From: DSUN01 sp035527715
Lineage (GTDB): Bacteria > Planctomycetota > PUPC01 > DSUN01
Length of the DNA stretch: 64,000 nucleotides
Assembly (NCBI GenBank): GCA_035527715.1
Contig: DATKZY010000021.1
Coordinates: forward strand, 7,268-71,267
Direction: 5' to 3'
The notes under the pieces: generated by a model
Told to the model about the DNA's origin: nothing
What the model saw: only the letters and a program-made list of their open reading frames with translations
Databases searched by the model: none
Made by a program: the position numbers and the translations under genes
Shown: in pieces, positions 33,357 to 40,954 of the stretch
Layout: every line of letters starts with the position of its first letter
How positions within the stretch are numbered: position 1 is the first letter of the stretch

Positions 33357-34187
33357 ATGGCAGAGCCGCTCGACCACACGCCCGACGAATCGCAACTGCA
33401 AGCCCCCAAGGCACTTAGAGGCGACCTCGCCGCCCTGTTCGGGGCCGAGGCGTCCGTGCCCCCGGCCGTGGATGCAGCGGTCCTCGCCTCGGCGCGGCGA
33501 CATCTCGCCCCGCGCGGGAGGGCGAGGACCGCCATCCGCTGGGCGGGCGTCGCCGCGGCCGCCGCGGCGGCTATCCTCTTGGTAGTTATACACTTAGGCC
33601 CTGCGCGCGAGGCGCCGGCCCGGGTGGCCGCGAAGCCCGCCGCAGCGAAAGCCGTAACTCCTGACAGATCAGACATTAACGGCGATGGACGGGTGGACAT
33701 TCTCGACGCCTTCCTCCTGGCGAAGCGCCTCGATACCCGCCGCGCGCTCGACGCGGCCTGGGACATCACGGGCGACGGCCTGGTTGACCGCCGCGACGTG
33801 GATGCCCTCGCCGCCGCCGTCGTGAGGCTGCGCCCGCCGCCGCCCCGCGACAAAGGCGCCTTCTTGAGCCCTGGCGGAGCGCACAAGAAGGTCGGTCTCC
33901 TGAGCCCCGACGGGGCGTACTATGACAGCCCAGGGCAACGCCCTGGGAACCACGGCACACCCCCCGTTCAGCCCTGTAAGGGCGTACTACCGCGTAATGG
34001 TGGGGGGGCGCACGCAGCCGCAGGGCCTAGTACGCCCCTTCAGGGCTGTATCGTCCTCGGTCCTCGTCTTCCCAGGGCGTTGCCCTGGGCTATCATAGCC
34101 CGCTCCTTCGGAGCTTCGGAAATGGTCACGGAGTCCCAGCGCTCACGCCCCAACCTTGCACGCCTTGATGGGGGAACCGTCCAATGA
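33357..34187 (+). CDS. Single-pass membrane protein with dockerin-like domain, putative anti-sigma factor
   Basis: This 276-residue protein starts at the ATG at 33357, preceded by GGAGGAACG. There is a cytoplasmic N-terminus of about 55 residues, then one membrane helix (WAGVAAAAAAAILLVVIHLG). A dockerin-type repeat pair follows: DINGDGRVDILDAFLLAKRL and DITGDGLVDRRDVDALAAAV, with the calcium-loop spacing intact. The last 100 residues are the translation of a foldback repeat, and the stop overlaps the next start (ATGA). Position after an ECF gene suggests an anti-sigma role, with the dockerin outside the membrane sensing or anchoring. I infer this from layout. Confidence 0.7.
   Translation: MAEPLDHTPDESQLQAPKALRGDLAALFGAEASVPPAVDAAVLASARRHLAPRGRARTAIRWAGVAAAAAAAILLVVIHLGPAREAPARVAAKPAAAKAVTPDRSDINGDGRVDILDAFLLAKRLDTRRALDAAWDITGDGLVDRRDVDALAAAVVRLRPPPPRDKGAFLSPGGAHKKVGLLSPDGAYYDSPGQRPGNHGTPPVQPCKGVLPRNGGGAHAAAGPSTPLQGCIVLGPRLPRALPWAIIARSFGASEMVTESQRSRPNLARLDGGTVQ
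33903..34116. repeat. Foldback repeat with nested palindromes, coding for a protein C-terminus
   Basis: The left half (CCCCGACGGGGCGTACTATG, AGCCCAGGGCAACGCCCTGGG, CAGCCCTGTAAGGGCGTACTA parts) is mirrored by the right half. It has the same architecture as the element at 56684-56842. It lies in frame at the end of the dockerin protein. Confidence 0.75.
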
Positions 34188-34642
34188 AGCCGGTTCTTCG
34201 TATCTTCCTCTCACTCTCGCTCTTCGGTACCTTGCTCGCCGCCCAGGTCGCCGGCGAGGACGAGGGGGCGAATGAGGCCGTCCGCTTCGCGGCGGTCGAG
34301 GTGTTCATTGACTCGGGCGAGCAGGCGCTCGCGGCCTGGCAGTTCGAGCTGGCCGCCGAGCGGGGCGACGTGAAGATCGTCGGCATCGAGGGCGGCGAGC
34401 ACCCCGCCTTCAAGTCCCCGCCCTACTACGACCCCGCGGCGATGCAGCACGACCGCGTCGTCGTCGCCGCCTTCAACACAGGCACCGAGCTGCCGAAGGG
34501 CAGGACCCGCATCGCCCGCATCCACGTCCAGATCGCGGGCGACGTGCAGCCCGAATACGCCATCCGCCTCGAAACCGCCGGCGGCCCCGACGGCCGCCGC
34601 ATCCAGGCAACCGTCAGTCTTGGAAAGGGGGAAGAGAAATGA
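34184..34642 (+). CDS. Secreted cohesin-like protein
   Basis: This 152-residue protein has a signal peptide (MKPVLRIFLSLSLFGTLLAA). The mature part looks all-beta, with cohesin-like features: VEVFIDSGEQALAAWQFELA, RVVVAAFNTGTELPKGRTRI, ARIHVQIAG. It sits right after a dockerin protein, overlapping it and the next gene by 4 bp on each side. Cohesin-dockerin binding between the two is an attractive possibility. The cohesin call rests on pattern only. Confidence 0.5.
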   Translation: MKPVLRIFLSLSLFGTLLAAQVAGEDEGANEAVRFAAVEVFIDSGEQALAAWQFELAAERGDVKIVGIEGGEHPAFKSPPYYDPAAMQHDRVVVAAFNTGTELPKGRTRIARIHVQIAGDVQPEYAIRLETAGGPDGRRIQATVSLGKGEEK

Positions 34643-36945
34643 GACCCAATCGTCACCGCAGGCCGCAGAGAAAGCAACAGGACGGCAGGGCACTCGTGGT
34701 GCTGCTCTGTGTCGCTGCCGGACTCCTGTTGCTGGCCGTCCTTTTCCTGCCCGTGCTTCAGTCAGAGTCGGCCTGCGCCAGGCGGGCCACGAGGCCGGGG
34801 GCCTTGCCCCCAAAGTGTTCCACAGCCACCAAGTGCTCGACTGGTGTTTCGGCGGGGGATTCAGGCGTCTTCAACCAGCCGGGGCCGGTACGGCCCGAGC
34901 CGACCGAGCTTGCGCCCGGGGAAGACTACACGATCGAGTACAGGAACGGGCGCCGTGTGGTTGTGCATGTTCCAGACCGACGGAACAACGGCTGGCGCAG
35001 TGGTCGCGGCGACGCCCGCCCCCTCGGCCGGCCGATGGCGGGGGAGGAGTTGTGGGTGATCGTGCCGTCGAAGGCGGAGACGCCGCCCGTCGGGCCACAA
35101 TACGATACGCCGGGGACCGGCTCGATGCTGGCGAAGCTGCCGACCGAGGAGAAAGAGGTGCCGGTGCCGCTGAAGCACACGGATGTGAAGGCGGCGATCA
35201 GCGGCTATATCGCCACGGTCGAGGTGACGCAGCAGTTCCACAACCCCTACAGCGTGAAGATCGAGGCGGTCTACGTCTTCCCTCTGCCGCAGAACTCGGC
35301 GGTGAACGAGTTCGTGATGACGGTCGGCGAGCGGCGGATTCGGGGCATCATCCGCGAGCGGCAGGAGGCCGAACGCATCTACTACGCGGCGCGGCAGCAG
35401 GGCTACGTGGCCTCGCTGATGACCCAGGAACGCCCCAACATCTTCACCCAGCGCGTGGCCAACATCGAGCCGGGGAAGCAGATTGACGTGAACGTCCTCT
35501 ACTTCAACACCCTGGCCTATGTGGACGGCTGGTACGAGTTCCGCTTCCCGATGGTGGTCGGCCCGCGCTTCAACCCGCCCGGCAGCACGGAGGGGGTCGG
35601 GGCGGTCGCCCGCGGCGGCCACGGCATCTCGGGCCAGAAGACCGAGGTGCAATACCTGAAGCCCGGCGAACGGAGCGGGCACGACATCGCCCTCGCGGTG
35701 GACATTGATGCGGGAGTTGGCATCGAGGAACTGAGGAGCGTCAACCACGTCATCGCCAAGAGCCAGCCCGCGGCCGAGAAGGCGAGCGTGAAGCTCAGCC
35801 AGCTCGACAGCCTGCCGAACAAGGATTTTGTACTACGCTACCGTGTTGCAGGGAAGACTCTCAAATCAGCAGTCATGGCCCATCGGGACAAGCGCGGCGG
35901 CTTCTTCACCCTCATGCTCTATCCGCCCGCCGACCTGGCGAATGCCCAGCGGGCGCCGATGGAGATGATCTTCGTGCTCGACTGCTCGGGCTCGATGAAC
36001 GGCAAGCCCATCGCGCAGGCCAAGAAGGCGGTCGAGCGGGCGCTGCGGAGCCTGCGGCCCGACGACACGTTCCAGCTCATCCGCTTCTCGAACAGCGCGT
36101 CGAAACTGGGCCGCGAGCCGCTCGAGGCCACGCCCGAGAACATCCGCGCCGCGCTCAACTATCTGGCGACCCTCGAGGGCGAGGGCGGCACGATGATGAT
36201 CGAGGGCATTCGCGCCGCGCTCCACTACAGCCACGAGGCGCGGCGGCTGCGCTTCGTCGCGTTCCTCACCGACGGCTTCATCGGCAACGAGGCGGAGATA
36301 CTCGCCGAGGTGCAGAAGAGCATCGGCCACAGCCGCATCTTCAGCTTCGGCGTCGGCTCCAGCCCCAACGGCTACCTGCTCGACGGCCTGGCCCGCATCG
36401 GCAAGGGCGCCGCCGCCTACCTCGCCCTCAACGACGACGCAGGCGAGGTGATGGACTACTTCTTCGGGCGCGTGAGCCATCCCGGGCTGACGGACATCGA
36501 GATGGACTGGGGCGGGATGCAGGTGGCGGACGTGTATCCGAAGCGGGTTCCCGACCTCTTCGTCGGGCGGCCGGTGATCCTGACGGGGCGGTTCACGGGC
36601 GGTGAGGCGCGGACGACCGTGCGGGTCCGCGGCAGGGTCGCGGGCGAGACGCGCGAGGTGGCCATTCCCGTGAGCCTCGACGCCGCCGAGCACAAGGGCA
36701 TCCCCTTCGTGTGGGCGCGGACGCGGATCGAGGAGCTGTCGGACCTGGCGCTCGACGGGACCGACAAGGAGGCGCCCGAGCAGATCAAGCGGCTGGCCCT
36801 CGACTTCAGCCTGATGAGCGCCTACACCGCCTTCGTCGCCGTGGATTCCCTCACCAAGACCGCCGGCGACCACGGCATCAGCGTGGCGGTGCCCGTGCCC
36901 GTGCCCGACGGCGTGCGGTACGACACGACGGTGCAGGAAAGGTAA
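34639..36945 (+). CDS. VIT and VWA domain membrane protein
   Basis: This protein has 768 residues with an N-terminal membrane anchor (ALVVLLCVAAGLLLLAVLFL). The VIT domain is near 160-300 (AAISGYIATVEVTQQFHNPY, VYVFPLPQNSAVNEFVMTVG). The VWA domain is near 420-590, with an intact MIDAS (FVLDCSGSMNGKP) and FLTDGFIG. The C-terminus is VPDGVRYDTTVQER. Such inter-alpha-trypsin-inhibitor-like proteins occur in bacterial envelopes and may bind proteins through a metal ion. It is coupled to the cohesin-like gene by an ATGA overlap. Confidence 0.9.
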   Translation: MRPNRHRRPQRKQQDGRALVVLLCVAAGLLLLAVLFLPVLQSESACARRATRPGALPPKCSTATKCSTGVSAGDSGVFNQPGPVRPEPTELAPGEDYTIEYRNGRRVVVHVPDRRNNGWRSGRGDARPLGRPMAGEELWVIVPSKAETPPVGPQYDTPGTGSMLAKLPTEEKEVPVPLKHTDVKAAISGYIATVEVTQQFHNPYSVKIEAVYVFPLPQNSAVNEFVMTVGERRIRGIIRERQEAERIYYAARQQGYVASLMTQERPNIFTQRVANIEPGKQIDVNVLYFNTLAYVDGWYEFRFPMVVGPRFNPPGSTEGVGAVARGGHGISGQKTEVQYLKPGERSGHDIALAVDIDAGVGIEELRSVNHVIAKSQPAAEKASVKLSQLDSLPNKDFVLRYRVAGKTLKSAVMAHRDKRGGFFTLMLYPPADLANAQRAPMEMIFVLDCSGSMNGKPIAQAKKAVERALRSLRPDDTFQLIRFSNSASKLGREPLEATPENIRAALNYLATLEGEGGTMMIEGIRAALHYSHEARRLRFVAFLTDGFIGNEAEILAEVQKSIGHSRIFSFGVGSSPNGYLLDGLARIGKGAAAYLALNDDAGEVMDYFFGRVSHPGLTDIEMDWGGMQVADVYPKRVPDLFVGRPVILTGRFTGGEARTTVRVRGRVAGETREVAIPVSLDAAEHKGIPFVWARTRIEELSDLALDGTDKEAPEQIKRLALDFSLMSAYTAFVAVDSLTKTAGDHGISVAVPVPVPDGVRYDTTVQER

Positions 36946-36957
36946 GGACCGCAACCG

Positions 36958-37815
36958 ATGTTCCACCCTGCTGCTCTCAAGGTCGTCTTGTCATCGCTCG
37001 GCTGCCTGGTGGCGGCGGGCTATGCGGTGAACACGGCGATGGCGCCGATGGCGGTCGGCCCGGCCGCGTTGCCGGCCGCCGACGGCCGGCAGTATACCGA
37101 TGGCGAGGTGCGCCTGGGCTTCTCGCGCCGCGCCCAGCTCGCCTTCCCTGCCAAGCTGGCGGTCTACGAGCAGACCTTGCCCAACAACGGTTACGGGATC
37201 CGCGACAACGAGTCGATCGAGGAGATCGTCAAGTTGCTCGGGGCGGAGAGCAAGCTCTACCAGACGGTGGTCCTGGCGCCGCCGATCGTGCAGGGCGACG
37301 CGAATCTGCTCGAGCTGCGCCGCGCGGCCGCCGCGCACCGGGCCGACCTCACGCTCCTGGTCCGCAGCGAGTTCCGCATCCGCACCTGGCCGAGCGTGCT
37401 GTCGGTCCTCGACCTCACCATTCTCGGCGCCTACCTGCTCCCTACGTGGGGCGCCGAGGTAGAATCCCGCGTCACCGCCCATCTCGTGGACACCCGCAAC
37501 GGCCTCATCTACCATTCGGCGATTCGGCAGGAGCGGTGGGAGGGCTCCGTGTCGTTCGCCCGACGGGGCAGCGCGGTGGACCGGCATCGCCGCGAGCTGG
37601 CCCTCCAGAACCTCACCGAGGCCATCGAGGACGTCCAGGCGAGCCTCGTGCACGCCGAGCGGCTGGCGAAGGAGCCCGTCGCCGACCCGCCGGTGTTCGA
37701 CACCTGGAGCGCCGCCCCGAGGCGGCCCGAGCCGTCGGCGCCCCCCCAGGCCCCGCCGGCCCGCGGCGCATCCCCCGACGGCGTGCGCTACGACACGGCC
37801 GGGCAGGAGCGGTGA
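36958..37815 (+). CDS. Exported protein of unknown function, rhombotarget-lipoprotein-like
   Basis: This 285-residue protein starts at the ATG at 36958, 12 bp after the VWA gene. The N-terminus (FHPAALKVVLSSLGCLVAAG) is a weak lipoprotein signal. The middle (HRADLTLLVRSEFRIRTWPS, LDLTILGAYLLPTWGAEVES, AHLVDTRNGLIYHSA) faintly resembles the rhombotarget lipoprotein pattern. The last 14 residues (SPDGVRYDTAGQER) nearly copy the end of the VWA protein, at DNA level as well. The function is unknown. Confidence 0.6.
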   Translation: MFHPAALKVVLSSLGCLVAAGYAVNTAMAPMAVGPAALPAADGRQYTDGEVRLGFSRRAQLAFPAKLAVYEQTLPNNGYGIRDNESIEEIVKLLGAESKLYQTVVLAPPIVQGDANLLELRRAAAAHRADLTLLVRSEFRIRTWPSVLSVLDLTILGAYLLPTWGAEVESRVTAHLVDTRNGLIYHSAIRQERWEGSVSFARRGSAVDRHRRELALQNLTEAIEDVQASLVHAERLAKEPVADPPVFDTWSAAPRRPEPSAPPQAPPARGASPDGVRYDTAGQER

Positions 37816-37837
37816 GGGCCAATTGCCGATTCCAGAG

Positions 37838-37908
37838 AGATGGGACCGATGGGACCTATGGGACGACCTGGTTGGTCCGATAGGTCCCATGGGTCCCATA
37901 GGTCCCAT
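37838..37908. repeat. Hairpin of 9-bp ATGGGACNN tandem repeats
   Basis: The left arm (37838-37864) has three ATGGGAC units. The right arm (37874-37908) has GTCCCAT units. It lies between the lipoprotein-like gene and a promoter for the DUF4349 gene, a place suited to a terminator. Confidence 0.8.
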
Positions 37909-37936
37909 TGATCTTCCCCCACCCAAGCCGTATCCT
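37908..37936 (+). promoter_or_regulatory. Candidate promoter of the DUF4349 gene
   Basis: TTGATC at 37908-37913, a 17-bp spacer and TATCCT at 37931-37936. The -35 lies at the last base of the hairpin repeat. Confidence 0.45.
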
Positions 37937-37984
37937 GTTGGCATGCGTGGCGTTTCCGTGCCCTCACCATGAAAGGAGCCTGCG

Positions 37985-39148
37985 ATGAGGCGGCTTGCGA
38001 GCTGGGCGTTGGTGGTCGGGTGCGTGTTGGCCCTCAGCGGCTGCATGATGACGCCGATGGGCTTTGCCTCGGCCGAGAGGATGGCCGCGCCGGGCTCAGA
38101 TGGCGAGCCGGTCCACGCCGCCACGGTCGAGCACCCGAAGCTCGACCCCGAGCGCAGCCAGCGGCTCGTGGTCTACAATGCGGTGGTGCGCCTGGTGGTC
38201 GAGCGGCTCACCGATTCGCTCCAGCAGATCAAGACGATGGCCGAGGGGATGGGCGGCTACATGCAGGAGATGAGCGGCACGTCGATCACCGTCAAGGTGC
38301 CGGCGAACAAGTTCCACGAGGCCGTGGCGGCGGTGGAGAAGCTCGGCGAGGTCGTCGCCAAGGAAATCAAGGGCACCGACGTGACCGAGCAGGTGCGCGA
38401 CCTGCGCATCCGCCTCCAGAACGACGAAGCGCTCCGCCAGCGCCTGCTGAAGCTCCTCGAGAAGAGCGACAAGGTCGAGGACACGCTGAAGGTGGAGAGG
38501 GAGCTGACCCGCGTGACCGAATCCATCGAGCTGATCAAGGGCAAGCTCCAGTACGTCGAGAGCCAGGTGGCCTTCTCGACGCTCACGGTGCACGTGAACT
38601 CGCCGCTGCCGCAGCGGCAGCTCGAGACGGAGATTCCCTTCGCCTGGGTGCGCGAGCTGGGTAGCGACCTCACGCGCGGCACGGCGGGCCGCACGTCGCG
38701 CGGGCTCGGCCCGTTGCGCGGCATCAAGCTCCGCCTGCCCGATGCGTACATCAAGTATTACGAGGACGCCGACGAGACGCGGGCGATGTCGGCCGACGAG
38801 GTGCTGGTGCGGCTGCGGCGGCACGAGAACTACAAGGGCGGCGACCTGGAGTTCTGGGCGACGCTGGTGCGCCGGGCGCTCGTGGCGCAGCGGGCCTTCG
38901 CCCTCAAGGAGCCGAGCGACCTGCGGCTCCGCACGGGCGTGGCCGCGCGCGTGCTCGCGGGCAGTAAGGAGATCGGCGGGAAGCCCTACGGCTACCTCAT
39001 CGCCGTCATCGCGCGCAAGGGCCACGTCTACACGTTCGAGGCGTGGGGGCCGCAGGAGAAGTTCGCGGCGCACCGCGCGAAGCTCGAGGCGGCGATTTGC
39101 TCGATCCGCGTGGGGCCGCTGCTGCGGCTACTGCTGACCCTGCTTTGA
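37985..39148 (+). CDS. DUF4349 lipoprotein
   Basis: This 387-residue protein starts at the ATG at 37985 with AAAGGAG upstream. The lipobox is clear (LVVGCVLALSGC). The DUF4349 pattern follows: VVRLVVERLTDSLQQIKTMA, GGYMQEMSGTSITVKVPANK, then a coiled-coil (RVTESIELIKGKLQYVESQV) and SQVAFSTLTVHV. The family usually ends with a membrane helix. Here the end is LLRLLLTLL. It is an envelope protein of unknown role. It converges with and overlaps the next gene by 21 bp. Confidence 0.85.
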   Translation: MRRLASWALVVGCVLALSGCMMTPMGFASAERMAAPGSDGEPVHAATVEHPKLDPERSQRLVVYNAVVRLVVERLTDSLQQIKTMAEGMGGYMQEMSGTSITVKVPANKFHEAVAAVEKLGEVVAKEIKGTDVTEQVRDLRIRLQNDEALRQRLLKLLEKSDKVEDTLKVERELTRVTESIELIKGKLQYVESQVAFSTLTVHVNSPLPQRQLETEIPFAWVRELGSDLTRGTAGRTSRGLGPLRGIKLRLPDAYIKYYEDADETRAMSADEVLVRLRRHENYKGGDLEFWATLVRRALVAQRAFALKEPSDLRLRTGVAARVLAGSKEIGGKPYGYLIAVIARKGHVYTFEAWGPQEKFAAHRAKLEAAICSIRVGPLLRLLLTLL

Positions 39149-39673
39149 CGCCGAGAGCTTGTAAGCAGCGCCGAGCTTCCAGTCGCGGCGCAGCTCGGCC
39201 CGGCGTTTCTCCCAGGCCTCCGAGCCCTCGCCGATGCGGTCCGCGATCGGCACGTCGCGGATGTGCATCGTCTTGCCGCCGCCCACGGCGTCGGCGATGC
39301 GGGCGAACTCGGCGTCCAGCTCCACGTTCGTGGCCGAGAGGACGATGGCCGTGACTGTGCGCTCGCCGAGGTCCCACTTCACCCGGGCGCGGGTGTGGCC
39401 GTCCACGATGAACGACGTGCCGAGCCTGCCCCTGTAGACCATGATGGGCTCGTCGGCGCGGAAGCCTTCCTCGCGGACGAGCCTGTACTTGACCAGCTCG
39501 ATCTCCGACTGCGTGGCCACCAGCTCGTCGAGGTGCAGCTCGCACTCGTGGTGGCGGAACTCGGCGCCGAACTTCCGTTGCGCGTAGTCCACCCACACGC
39601 GCACGGCGGGCTCGGCGTGCTCCCAGTCCTTCTGCTCGCGGGGGATGCGGACGCTCGGTGTGCCCTTCTCCAT
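39128..39673 (-). CDS. ParB/sulfiredoxin-like domain protein
   Basis: This 181-residue protein carries a ParB-N-like pattern: ELHLDELVATQSEIELVKYR, then RADEPIMVYRG and SFIVDGHTRARVKWDLGE with the VDGHTR box. This fold binds CTP in ParB and acts on DNA or nucleotides in relatives. No helix-turn-helix is seen, so it is not a chromosome-partition ParB. Its 3' end overlaps the DUF4349 gene. Confidence 0.7.
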   Translation of the reverse strand: MEKGTPSVRIPREQKDWEHAEPAVRVWVDYAQRKFGAEFRHHECELHLDELVATQSEIELVKYRLVREEGFRADEPIMVYRGRLGTSFIVDGHTRARVKWDLGERTVTAIVLSATNVELDAEFARIADAVGGGKTMHIRDVPIADRIGEGSEAWEKRRAELRRDWKLGAAYKLSASKQGQQ

Positions 39674-39745
39674 GACGCCTCCTGGCGACAGCCCTCCGGG
39701 ACAGCATACCCCGCTCTCGGGGCGGCCGCAAGCGGCGCGTGGCGC

Positions 39746-39773
39746 TTGCGGGCCGCGCGCCGGCGGCTAGAAT
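39746..39773 (+). promoter_or_regulatory. Candidate promoter of the SecDF-head-like lipoprotein
   Basis: TTGCGG at 39746-39751, a 16-bp spacer and TAGAAT at 39768-39773, about 30 bp upstream of the start. Confidence 0.45.
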
Positions 39774-39802
39774 GGTCTCGGGGGGAACGTGGGTGAAGGA
39801 GG

Positions 39803-40288
39803 ATGGGAATGCTCAGATGGCCGTCTTGCGTGTTGTCGGTGGCGCTTGCGTTGGCGGGCTGCGTGCGGCCGATGCCGCGGGGCATGGTGGACCCCCACGT
39901 GCTGCAATTCCGCGCCGTGGCCGACGAGGCGGGGGAGGGCACAGAAACGATGGTCGTCCGCGAGGGAGGCAATAAGGAGGTGCTGCACCTGCGGAAGGAG
40001 GCCCTGCTCACCGCGGCCGACGTGCGCTCGGCCCGGGCAGGGACCCAGCCCCAACTGGGTGAGGCGACGGTGTATCTGACCTTCACGGAGGAGGGGCGAC
40101 GGAAGTTCTTCGAAGCAACGAAGGTGAGCGTCGGTCGCCGGCTGGCGATTGTCGTGGAGGGGCGCCTGCTCTCCGCGCCGACCGTTCAGCACCCCATCCA
40201 GGGCGATGCGGTCATCACGGGAGACTTCACGCGCGACGAGGCGCGGGCGCTGGCCGCCAAGATCAACGCCGCGAGGAAGGGGCGCTGA
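39803..40288 (+). CDS. Lipoprotein with SecDF P1 head-like domain
   Basis: This 161-residue protein has a lipobox (LSVALALAGC). The mature part matches the head subdomain of SecD P1: EALLTAADVRSA, GEATVYLTFTEEGRRKFFEA, RRLAIVVEGRLLSAPTVQHP and DAVITGDFTRDEARALAAKI. It lacks the membrane transport part of SecD, so it is a free-standing head domain. Its role in the envelope is unknown. Confidence 0.8.
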   Translation: MGMLRWPSCVLSVALALAGCVRPMPRGMVDPHVLQFRAVADEAGEGTETMVVREGGNKEVLHLRKEALLTAADVRSARAGTQPQLGEATVYLTFTEEGRRKFFEATKVSVGRRLAIVVEGRLLSAPTVQHPIQGDAVITGDFTRDEARALAAKINAARKGR

Positions 40289-40300
40289 GGCCTCCCGCCG

Positions 40301-40555
40301 TCATCCTTGGCCGCCCTTCCGCACGGCAATCGAGATGGGAATGAGGAAGCCGAGGACGACGAGGAGCAGCGAGCAGGCGATGGCGGCCAACAGGCCGATG
40401 ACGAGCTGGCCCTCCGTGAGCTGAAGCCTGCAGAGCTTCAGCACCGCGATCACAAAGAGGGCGACCGCGGCCACGAAGCAGACGAGCTGCCCCAGCCGCG
40501 CGTCAAAGAAGTCCGTCGTCACACGGGCCTTGGCCAGGCGAGCGATCGGCCCCAT
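40301..40555 (-). CDS. Small two-helix membrane protein
   Basis: This 84-residue protein starts at the ATG at 40555 with GAGGAG upstream. There are two hydrophobic helices (LVCFVAAVALFVIAVLKL and GLLAAIACSLLLVVLGFLIP), a basic end (VRKGGQG), and no recognised family. It converges with the SecDF-head-like gene. Confidence 0.7.
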   Translation of the reverse strand: MGPIARLAKARVTTDFFDARLGQLVCFVAAVALFVIAVLKLCRLQLTEGQLVIGLLAAIACSLLLVVLGFLIPISIAVRKGGQG

Positions 40556-40601
40556 CCCAGTTCTCCTCGATCGAGGGCGCGTCGGACCTCCACCATCATC
40601 C

Positions 40602-40629
40602 AGGATACCACGGGGAGAGGGGAAGTCAA
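40602..40629 (-). promoter_or_regulatory. Promoter of the small membrane protein
   Basis: On the minus strand TTGACT (40629-40624), a 16-bp spacer and TATCCT (40607-40602), about 45 bp upstream of the start. Confidence 0.55.
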
Positions 40630-40884
40630 GGCGCGCGCGAAGGCGTGCGGGGCAACTTCGAACCGGATGTGTAGGCTGGCCGTGTCGGCGGCTTGACATG
40701 CACAGCAGGCGCAACCACCGCCGCAGAACGGCCCTCAACCGCAGGGATGGTGCCGCGAGCATGATTGCACACTTGTACAAGTCTGCAACTATCTCCAGAG
40801 GGCACACCACGGCCTCTCATAGGGCCGCTCGCGCCTGGCTGGCCGTGCGCGGCCCTGTGGCTACGCCTCGATGGCGGCCCCGCC

Positions 40885-40937
40885 TTGACTCCACCGATGC
40901 CCTGTGGTAATGCTACTCCTGCGTTGTTGGCAACAAC
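40885..40937 (+). promoter_or_regulatory. Promoter of the GH172 gene with a palindrome just downstream
   Basis: TTGACT at 40885-40890, a 17-bp spacer and TAATGC at 40908-40913. A perfect dyad, GTTGTT-GGC-AACAAC, follows at 40923-40937 near the expected start of transcription and could be an operator. Confidence 0.55.
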
Positions 40938-40954
40938 ACCCTCGTTCAGGAGGA

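Larger units (their letters stand above)
40556..40954. other. Intergenic region with two divergent promoters
   Basis: These 399 bases between divergent genes hold a minus-strand promoter (40602-40629) and a plus-strand promoter (40885-40913). The short frames here show no protein-like pattern. Confidence 0.6.
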
